From Lactobacillus helsingborgensis (GTDB lineage Bacteria > Bacillota > Bacilli > Lactobacillales > Lactobacillaceae): a stretch of 64,000 bases of DNA. The notes under the pieces were generated by a model. The model was not told where the DNA came from and searched no databases. It saw only the letters and a program-made list of their open reading frames with translations. A program made the position numbers and the translations under genes. This document shows, one piece after another, positions 58,145 through 64,000 of this stretch (its first letter is position 1; every line of letters starts with the position of its first letter). The stretch is taken from the NCBI RefSeq assembly GCF_000970855.1, contig NZ_KQ034046.1, positions 1 to 64,000 on the forward strand. The letters are read 5' to 3'.

Positions 58145-59743
58145 ATGCAATCTTCGTTAAAATTTGCACCTAAATGGAAACTTAGTGCCTACACACTTTT
58201 AGCAATAATCAGTGCATTTGGCAATGTGGTAATTGCGTATGTTACTAAGATCATGCTAAATGCAGCGCAGTACCGTCAGGGTAATAGTACTAATTTAATT
58301 AAAATTGCCGGTATTGGTGCTGCAACCATCTTAATCATTATGCTGTCCAACTTTGTATACCGCTATATCAAATGCGCTATTATTCAAGATGTTAATGTTT
58401 ATCTTAAAGAGAAAACGATGAGCTATCTGATTGAACAGCGTAGTGACTCACAAAAGGATGGTTTAAGTCTGATGACCAACGATCTAAAACAAATTGAGAC
58501 GTCTAAGACTACAAATGAACTAATGATTATTGCAGAATTAGCTTCTTTTCTACTGTCAGTTGTGGTTGGTCTAATCAATTCTTGGATTTTAACTTTAATT
58601 TTTATGGTAACTACTTTGATTCCTGGACTAGTGCAAAGAGCATTTACCAAAACAATTCAAGCTAAAGCAAAAGTTTGGGAAACGAACAACGTCGCATACA
58701 CCCAAAGTGTGAATGACGGATTAAACGGGGCGCAAACTGTCGGCTTATACGATGCCCAAAGTTCGACTATTGTTAAAGTCGTTAATAGTGCCAAGAGAAT
58801 GGAAGAAGCATTAAAGAACTTAAACTTCACACAAGCCGCTGCGGGAGAAGTTATTATGGCTTTTGCGGATATTTTTAGCTTTATATTACCATTTCTAGTA
58901 GGTGCCATTTTAATGCTGAAAGGTCAAATTGGTGTTGGTACTTTAATTATGATAGTGCAATTATCCAATGAATTTATTAACCCGATAGTTAATATTTTTG
59001 AACAATTGAACGCAATCAAGTCTACTAAGCCGATGTGGGATAAGGTAGAGCAAGCCTTATCTTTTTCAACCAGTAAAGTTAAAAGCACCAAAGTTGGTCA
59101 GTTTACTGGTTTGAAAGTAGAGGATGCCTCTTATAGTCAGGGTGGTAAAGCAATTTTTACTCACCTTAATTTGACAGTTGCTCCGAACGAAAAAATCTTA
59201 CTTATGGCACCTAGTGGTTGGGGCAAAACCACGCTGTTAAATTTAATGTTAGGAAAAATAAAGCCTAATGCGGGTCATGTCTTTATTGATGATGAAGACG
59301 TCACCGGTAATTGGGCCGCAGCCCACGATAATTTCAGTTACGTTAACCAAAAGCCGTTTATTTTTGATGATACAATCAAATTTAATATTCTATTAGGTCG
59401 AAAGGTTTCCCCAGAAAGTTTGGCTGAAGCAGTTGAATCGGCGGGACTAACTGAACTCGTGGATGAAAAAGGCTGGGATTATCAGGTTGGTGAAAAGGGG
59501 GCAAATTTATCTGGAGGACAAATCCAAAGAATTGAAATTGCACGTGCTTTTTTGTCTGAACGTCCTGTATTGCTCGCTGATGAAGCTACTAGCGCGCTTG
59601 ACCCAGAACTGTCACTTGCAATTCATAAAACGTTATTAAAAAAGCCTAATTTAGCGGTAATTGAAGTGGCTCATAAAATTTCTGCTACTGAAAAGTCGTT
59701 GTTTGATCGAATAATTAATTTGAATGAAAAAAATGGAGAATAA
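58145..59743 (+). CDS. ABC half-transporter (fused permease and ATPase)
   Basis: 532 residues: six spans in 1-310, ATPase in 315-532 with Walker A APSGWGKT (355-362; first Gly replaced by Ala), signature LSGGQIQRIEIARA, Walker B VLLADEATSALDP, H-loop EVAHKIS. Same short exporter family as 34839 and the broken copies at 16936 and 19461. AAAGGAGTAA precedes the ATG. Its neighbour and probable regulator is the divergent Rgg-like gene. Substrate unknown. Confidence 0.9.
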   Translation: MQSSLKFAPKWKLSAYTLLAIISAFGNVVIAYVTKIMLNAAQYRQGNSTNLIKIAGIGAATILIIMLSNFVYRYIKCAIIQDVNVYLKEKTMSYLIEQRSDSQKDGLSLMTNDLKQIETSKTTNELMIIAELASFLLSVVVGLINSWILTLIFMVTTLIPGLVQRAFTKTIQAKAKVWETNNVAYTQSVNDGLNGAQTVGLYDAQSSTIVKVVNSAKRMEEALKNLNFTQAAAGEVIMAFADIFSFILPFLVGAILMLKGQIGVGTLIMIVQLSNEFINPIVNIFEQLNAIKSTKPMWDKVEQALSFSTSKVKSTKVGQFTGLKVEDASYSQGGKAIFTHLNLTVAPNEKILLMAPSGWGKTTLLNLMLGKIKPNAGHVFIDDEDVTGNWAAAHDNFSYVNQKPFIFDDTIKFNILLGRKVSPESLAEAVESAGLTELVDEKGWDYQVGEKGANLSGGQIQRIEIARAFLSERPVLLADEATSALDPELSLAIHKTLLKKPNLAVIEVAHKISATEKSLFDRIINLNEKNGE

Positions 59744-60011
59744 AGAATTATTAATGCGTTATATTGACGCTGATGGTGTTGTTAAAGTATGGCCTGGTAA
59801 AGCCAAAAATCGGTTGTTAATTTTAAAGTATTTGGCAACTAAATTTGAACCAACAAAAAAATATTCTGAGCAGGAAGTGAACCTGACTTTAATGCACTTT
59901 GTGTCAGACTATGTTACTAGAAGACGAGACCTAATTGAGAATCATTTTTTGAACAGAACGGATGACGGCAGAATTTACTGGCTGAATGAAGCAAATAGAG
60001 TAAAGGATTAG
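59724..60011 (+). CDS. DUF2087-domain protein
   Basis: 95 residues; the sequence KVWPGKAKNRLLILKYLATK, FEPTKKYSEQEVN and YVTRRRDLIENHFL matches DUF2087, a small winged-helix-like domain often attached to or next to regulators. Its start lies within the end of the exporter gene (20-base overlap); ATG at 59733 or 59754 are alternatives. Co-transcribed with the exporter. Function unknown. Confidence 0.78.
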   Translation: MKKMENKELLMRYIDADGVVKVWPGKAKNRLLILKYLATKFEPTKKYSEQEVNLTLMHFVSDYVTRRRDLIENHFLNRTDDGRIYWLNEANRVKD

Positions 60012-60096
60012 GATATAATTGATACTGAAAAGCTGGTATATAAAAAGGATATTAAGACCATAGTTGATGACTATCAAACTAAATAATAAACAGTTT

Positions 60097-60133
60097 AAAA
60101 GGACAAATGGCTGCATGTCGTTTGTCCTTTTTT
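60097..60133 (+). terminator. Terminator of the exporter/DUF2087 unit
   Basis: AAAAGGACAAATG...CGTTTGTCCTTTTTT, a strong stem with T run. Confidence 0.88.
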
Positions 60134-60557
60134 GGTGAAAAGCTAAAAGCTGATGTAGCAGCCTCTTATGAAGATAGACAACAAGATGGCAAGGCTTAAA
60201 ATTTATATTTAATTTGATATTATGATACATTCCTAAAAAATAATAATTAAATTTATTGGTTGAAAAATGATTGAGACCGCAACTTTAAAAATTGTTATTT
60301 TACTTTTTAAACATATTTTACCTTTTAATTGGGAGTGTCAATAATTATGTGTAAATGGAATTCTCTTCCGCTGTCTTCACTTAATCAAAGTAAGACTCGA
60401 TTGTATCAAGAATCAATTATTCAATTGAAGCAATGGATTGATAACAAAGTTTTTGCTAATATTCCTACTCTTTTAATCGGTAATTTTTAGTTGTCTGATT
60501 GTAAATAAGGCTAAAATTTAGCCTTGTGGATCTAGAGCATGTTTAAGCAACTTATGC
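60134..60557. other. Intergenic stretch with a possible small ORF and a palindrome
   Basis: Includes the doubtful ORF at 60347-60490 and, at 60507-60525, AAGGCTAAA-A-TTTAGCCTT, a perfect 9-bp inverted repeat without a T run. 60133-60200 reads GEKLKADVAASYEDRQQDG on the plus strand without a start, possibly a gene tail. Otherwise AT-rich and unassigned. Confidence 0.4.
60347..60490 (+). CDS. Possible small peptide gene, unknown
   Basis: 47 codons starting MCKWNSLPLSSLNQSK and ending PTLLIGNF. GGGAG lies upstream but at long spacing (about 13 bases). No signal peptide or family is recognised. It could be a short regulatory peptide or chance. It lies between two transporter operons. Confidence 0.3.
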   Translation: MCKWNSLPLSSLNQSKTRLYQESIIQLKQWIDNKVFANIPTLLIGNF

Positions 60558-60666
60558 TAAAATATAAATGTATAAATAGTTTAGCGATTCCACTGGAATC
60601 ACAGAAAAAATTTTATCCCAATTGATATGACCCCCAAATTTAAAACAAATTTGGGGGTATTTTTGT
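60558..60666 (+). ncRNA. Candidate small RNA with its own promoter and terminator
   Basis: An extended -10 TGCTAAAAT (TAAAAT 60558-60563) predicts a start near 60570. The RNA would hold a hairpin GATTCC-ACT-GGAATC (60586-60600) and end at a very strong terminator CCCCCAAATTT/AAATTTGGGGG (60631-60657) with TATTTTT. About 95 nt; no ORF of note inside. No -35 is visible, so the promoter is tentative. Confidence 0.5.
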
Positions 60667-60825
60667 GACTAAATTATCTAAGCAAGATACTGTCAGCTTT
60701 AGTATGATTATCAAATTTGTCCTGGTGAATTAAATTGGCATTATCAGGTTGGACTACCTAATATTATTATGCGGCCTTTTTAGCAAGTTTTTTAGAACCT
60801 TAAATAATAAAAATATGAGATTTAA

Positions 60826-60854
60826 TTGACAATTATGGTAAAATAACATATAAT
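60826..60854 (+). promoter_or_regulatory. Consensus sigma-A promoter of the second ABC-2 operon
   Basis: Perfect TTGACA (60826-60831), 17-base spacer, perfect TATAAT (60849-60854). Start near 60861 leaves about 170 bases of leader before the ATG at 61033. The leader has AATAGT/ACTATT and other short repeats but no convincing peptide ORF. Confidence 0.85.
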
Positions 60855-61032
60855 TTTCATAATTTATCGTACAGTGAAGGCTAATAGTAAACTGACTATT
60901 GCTGCTAGATTGAGAATCTATTTCAAATGAAAATTATCTGAGTTTTGATTCTTAGCTAAATTGGGGTTAAATCTTTTAGGCGATAAGTTTAAACTGTTTC
61001 AAAAATGTTAGGTAATATTCACGGAGATTTCT

Positions 61033-61794
61033 ATGAAAAAAAAGTTTTATGCGCTCTACAAGATTTTTCTTATTAATGCTTTTAGCAACAAAATTGCATT
61101 AATGTTTAACATTGTCTTTCCAGTTATATATTTTGCTATATCTAATGCTCCGGTCTTGATTAATAATTATACTGTCAGTAAGGATAAACTAATTAGCGCA
61201 AGTGCTTACTATTTTGCCTATATTGCCTTAACAACTACTCTAAATTCAGTGATTCTGGCAATGGTTGAGTATCGTGATTATGGTTATTATAAAGTTATTT
61301 ACATGGTGACCAATTCAAAGTATCTAGTACTGATTAGTCAATTTTTATCGCAATGGACGTTTTTAATAATAGAATTATTCCTTTTTAACTTAATCACCAC
61401 ACTAATGTTTAAGTCCCTTGCTTATCTGGGCTATTTACTATTGACCACAATAATAGCTGCGATTGTATTTGTTTTACCTTTAACTATGGGCTTATATTTT
61501 TTACTTACAGTGAAATTAAGGTTGCAAACTTACAATATTGTGATTACGTTAATTATTTTGCTCTCTTTCATGGTGTCAGCTTTTGAAGCAAAAAACGAAA
61601 TATTAAATTTATTATTGCTATGTACGCCTGTTAAATACCTAATGACTGGGTATGAAGTAATAATGCAAATGATGTTTTCTAGAGTAAATTGGGCAAATCT
61701 TATTAATTTATTGCTCGTTATTTTAATTTATGTCCTATTTGGAATGATTTTTATTGCAAAACAAAATATTTCTACAATTTTTGAAAAAAAATAG
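61033..61794 (+). CDS. ABC-2-type transporter permease
   Basis: 253 residues with six membrane spans and no large soluble domain; starts MKKKFYALYKIFLINAF. The ABC-2 permease pattern of drug or peptide-resistance transporters. ACGGAG precedes the ATG. The ATPase partner is immediately downstream. Substrate unknown. Confidence 0.82.
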   Translation: MKKKFYALYKIFLINAFSNKIALMFNIVFPVIYFAISNAPVLINNYTVSKDKLISASAYYFAYIALTTTLNSVILAMVEYRDYGYYKVIYMVTNSKYLVLISQFLSQWTFLIIELFLFNLITTLMFKSLAYLGYLLLTTIIAAIVFVLPLTMGLYFLLTVKLRLQTYNIVITLIILLSFMVSAFEAKNEILNLLLLCTPVKYLMTGYEVIMQMMFSRVNWANLINLLLVILIYVLFGMIFIAKQNISTIFEKK

Positions 61795-61809
61795 TTGGAA
61801 GGTGACAAT

Positions 61810-62502
61810 ATGGAAATTAAGCATTTGAACTTCTCTTATAAAAAGAAAGAAATCTTTGCCGATTTTAACGCAAAATTTATTGGCGATCAGTTAAATGTGA
61901 TCATTGGTAGTAATGGTGCTGGTAAAACGACTTTACTTAACCTAATTTATGGCTTTATTGACCGTCCTGCTTCAGCTATGATAGATTTTCCTTCTATGTC
62001 TAATATTATTTATAAATTTCAAAACATGTCTTTCTTTGATGAACTGACAGTAAAACAAGTAATAAATTTTTTTAAATCGATGAATGATCATACTGTTGCA
62101 GTCACTAATGCACAAGTTAGTTTTTATAATGAGATCATAAAGGAATTAATAAATACTAAACTAAGGTCTTTATCCGGTGGAGAATATCAATCTGTCATGG
62201 TTTATTGTACTAGTATAATGGAGCGGGAATTATATTTGTTCGATGAACCTCTTAGTGGAATTGATAGTTATATTGAAAATTTGATTTTAGACTTAGTTGA
62301 ATCTTTAGTTGTTGAGAAAAAGAAAAAAGTAATTATGACTTTGCACCAGTTGGCTAAATTAAACTCTTTGCAGGCGCACATTGTATTCGTTGGCAACAAA
62401 AAGTGTGTTTTTCAAGGTAATCTTAGCCAAATGCTGCAGGCGGCAGATACAGATGATATTGATATTGCATTTAAGAGAATGCGTCAGGCAGTATCTTGTT
62501 AA
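61810..62502 (+). CDS. ABC transporter ATP-binding protein
   Basis: 230 residues with Walker A GSNGAGKTT, signature LSGGEYQSVMVY, Walker B ELYLFDEPLSGID and H-loop MTLHQLA. A TTG at 61795 extends the frame, but GGAAGGTGA lies right before ATG 61810, so I use the latter. It pairs with the permease at 61033 as a two-gene transporter under the consensus promoter. Confidence 0.88.
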   Translation: MEIKHLNFSYKKKEIFADFNAKFIGDQLNVIIGSNGAGKTTLLNLIYGFIDRPASAMIDFPSMSNIIYKFQNMSFFDELTVKQVINFFKSMNDHTVAVTNAQVSFYNEIIKELINTKLRSLSGGEYQSVMVYCTSIMERELYLFDEPLSGIDSYIENLILDLVESLVVEKKKKVIMTLHQLAKLNSLQAHIVFVGNKKCVFQGNLSQMLQAADTDDIDIAFKRMRQAVSC

Positions 62503-62615
62503 ATCAAGAGTAACTATACTTTTAATTTATAAGAGATATAAAATTGATTGAGCTAAACAAACTATTTTGGTTAGGTTTGCTTGGCGTATCAAGCAGAAGC
62601 GTATTACTTATATAT

Positions 62616-62660
62616 AAAATGAGGTGACTTAAATAGTATTTTTAAGTCACCTCATTTTTA
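62616..62660. terminator. Bidirectional terminator
   Basis: AAAATGAGGTGACTTAAA and TTTAAGTCACCTCATTTT, a perfect 18-bp stem, between the ABC operon and the convergent trehalose-6-phosphate hydrolase gene. The rest of 62503-62773 holds nothing else I can assign. Confidence 0.92.
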
Positions 62661-62773
62661 TTCAAATTAATAATAGTGCTACATGAGCAATTCATCTTAA
62701 ATTCTGATGGTAATTTTTCGACTGCAGTATTTTCTAAGTTAGATTTTCATAGCAAAAGAAGTCATTCTTTTAG

Positions 62774-64000
62774 CTATATTAACAAAGCCAGCGATTCATA
62801 AGGCTGTAAAGCCAAAGTCTTTGGTACTGCGCTTAAATTTCTGTCATAGTTGCTAATTAAAGTTTGCGTTTTTTGTCCTTGATAAGAACCGGGTAAATCG
62901 TAGGTTACTTTTTGCCCATAAAAATTATTTATTACTAGTAAGGTTTGTCCCTGATAAAGTCTGCAATAAGCAAAAATTTGCGGATGATCCAAATCAATGG
63001 GTTCATAGCTCCCCTTAGCGATAATGGGATAATGTTTTCTCAAGTAAATCAACTTTTGATAATAGGGGAAAATTTCACCATGATCAAGTTCAGCCGCCAC
63101 GTTAATTTGTTCTTGATCTCTGGGCTTCAGCCAGGGAGTACCAGTAGTGAAGCCGGCATTAACACTATCATCCCAGTGCATTGGCGTTCTGCTGTTATCA
63201 CGAGACTTCGCTTGAATAATTGTCAGAGCTTTGGCGTCACTTAAGCCTTGTTTTTTAAGGTCATCATAGGCATTAAGTGTTTCTACATCCACATAATCGG
63301 TTATCTTCTGGTAGTTAGGATTAATCATGCCGATTTCTTCGCCTTGATAAATATACGGAGTACCGCGTAAAAGGTGCAGCGCAGTAGCCAGCATTTCAGC
63401 CGATTTTTCCCGAAAATGTACGGGATCACCAAAACGGCTCAGAGCCCAGGGCTGGTCATGATTATTCCAGAACAAGGCGTTCCAGCCGCCGCCTTGACTC
63501 ATTCCTACTTGCCAGTCATTTAGGGCCTTCTTTAAAGCAGAAAAATCAAAGGGAATCTTGGTCCATTTTTGTCCATCTTGATAATCAACTTTTAGATGAT
63601 GAAAAGTGAAAACCATTGAAAGTTCGTGGCTGTCTTTTTTAGTATAAGCAACAGAATTAGCAATGGTCGTTGATGACATTTCACCCACTGTAATGGTATC
63701 GGGTTCCTGACCAAAAGTCTTCTGATTTAATTCTTTTAGATATTGGTGGACTATTGGTTGATCCGTATACATTAACTTGCTGGCAGTGTTTTTAGGTGCA
63801 TCAGTAAGCTGTTCATCTTTGCCAATAACGTTAATCACGTCAAAGCGAAAGCCTTTAACCCCTTTATCACGCCAGAAATTAACTACTTTAAAAAGCTCTG
63901 TTCTAACTGCTGGATTATGCCAGTCAAGATCGGCTTGAGTCTTATCATATAAATGAAGGTAGTATTTGCCGGTTTTACCAAACGGTGCCCAAGCGGAACC
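62774..64000 (-). CDS. treC: Trehalose-6-phosphate hydrolase (GH13), 5' end outside the window
   Basis: Cleaves trehalose 6-phosphate to glucose and glucose 6-phosphate after PTS uptake. The frame is open to the window edge; 408 residues are visible, lacking roughly the first 140. Features: YYLHLYDKTQADLDWHNP, nucleophile Asp in GFRFDVINVIG, acid Glu in TVGEMSS, Asp in WNNHDQPWALSRFGD, and the C-terminal beta domain. YLHLYDKTQADLDW is the feature that separates TreC from oligo-1,6-glucosidases, though the latter remains possible. Confidence 0.88.
   Translation of the reverse strand, partial: GSAWAPFGKTGKYYLHLYDKTQADLDWHNPAVRTELFKVVNFWRDKGVKGFRFDVINVIGKDEQLTDAPKNTASKLMYTDQPIVHQYLKELNQKTFGQEPDTITVGEMSSTTIANSVAYTKKDSHELSMVFTFHHLKVDYQDGQKWTKIPFDFSALKKALNDWQVGMSQGGGWNALFWNNHDQPWALSRFGDPVHFREKSAEMLATALHLLRGTPYIYQGEEIGMINPNYQKITDYVDVETLNAYDDLKKQGLSDAKALTIIQAKSRDNSRTPMHWDDSVNAGFTTGTPWLKPRDQEQINVAAELDHGEIFPYYQKLIYLRKHYPIIAKGSYEPIDLDHPQIFAYCRLYQGQTLLVINNFYGQKVTYDLPGSYQGQKTQTLISNYDRNLSAVPKTLALQPYESLALLI

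Noticed and set aside
59931-60230. Minus-strand ORF of 99 codons, hydrophobic
   Set aside because: Overlaps the DUF2087 gene and the terminator at 60097-60133; hydrophobicity comes from AT-rich sequence.
60347-60490. Small ORF as a bacteriocin or SHP-type pheromone precursor
   Set aside because: No double-glycine leader, no hydrophobic signal, and a poorly spaced ribosome binding site; kept only as a low-confidence ORF.

Overview
The window is AT-rich and opens exactly at dnaA with the Firmicute order dnaA-dnaN-yaaA-recF-gyrB-gyrA-rpsF-ssb-rpsR-gdpP-rplI-dnaB. A divergent PrsA/PrtM foldase and lactocepin-type proteinase anchored by SLAP (S-layer associated) domains, single-chain GH2 LacZ, PepO and GPH-type sugar permeases point to Lactobacillus sensu stricto (delbrueckii/acidophilus group). 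Pectin side-chain enzymes further suggest a host or niche with plant polysaccharide (gut, possibly bee gut or plant associated). Genus is a confident inference; species is not.

Layout. 1-14.2 kb: conserved replication, gyrase and ribosomal core, with the replication origin between dnaA and dnaN, an rpsF leader RNA able to hide its ribosome binding site, and a large palindrome at the gdpP promoter. 14.3-16.9 kb: CsbD-like peptide, Mbeg1-like hydrolase, MgtC/SapB membrane protein, tRNA-Thr(AGU). 16.9-21.2 kb: a decayed zone with two broken ABC exporter genes, a frameshifted small membrane gene, structured inverted repeats, and one intact Fic AMP-transferase gene framed by two near-identical palindromes. 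21.2-27.9 kb: prsA/prtM-like foldase divergent from the 1840-residue proteinase. 28.0-29.4 kb: transposase remnants enclosing a compact type I toxin-antitoxin locus (29-residue holin-like toxin and convergent antisense RNA) that ordinary gene calling misses. 29.4-36.5 kb: secreted protein, PepO, hydroxyacid dehydrogenase, an XRE regulator/membrane protein pair whose regulator appears to start at AUU, and an ABC exporter.

36.5-53.5 kb is the most distinctive region: two divergent gene sets around a 376-bp control region. One side has a GPH permease and LacZ. The other has an uncharacterised 827-residue alpha-toroid-like protein, ROK kinase, PL4-type rhamnogalacturonan lyase, second GPH permease, SGNH (rhamnogalacturonan acetylesterase-like) hydrolase, PAP2 membrane phosphatase, GH51 arabinofuranosidase and aldose epimerase. 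Together they read as a rhamnogalacturonan-I / arabinogalactan side-chain utilisation locus: deacetylate, cut the backbone, import fragments, remove arabinose and galactose, phosphorylate and mutarotate sugars.

53.5-64 kb: a decayed LPXTG-type surface-protein tail, an ABC-2 transporter operon, an Rgg-like regulator divergent from another ABC exporter, a candidate small RNA, a second ABC-2 transporter with a consensus promoter and long leader, and a trehalose-6-phosphate hydrolase gene running off the end. No CRISPR array, rRNA operon or intact prophage was seen.
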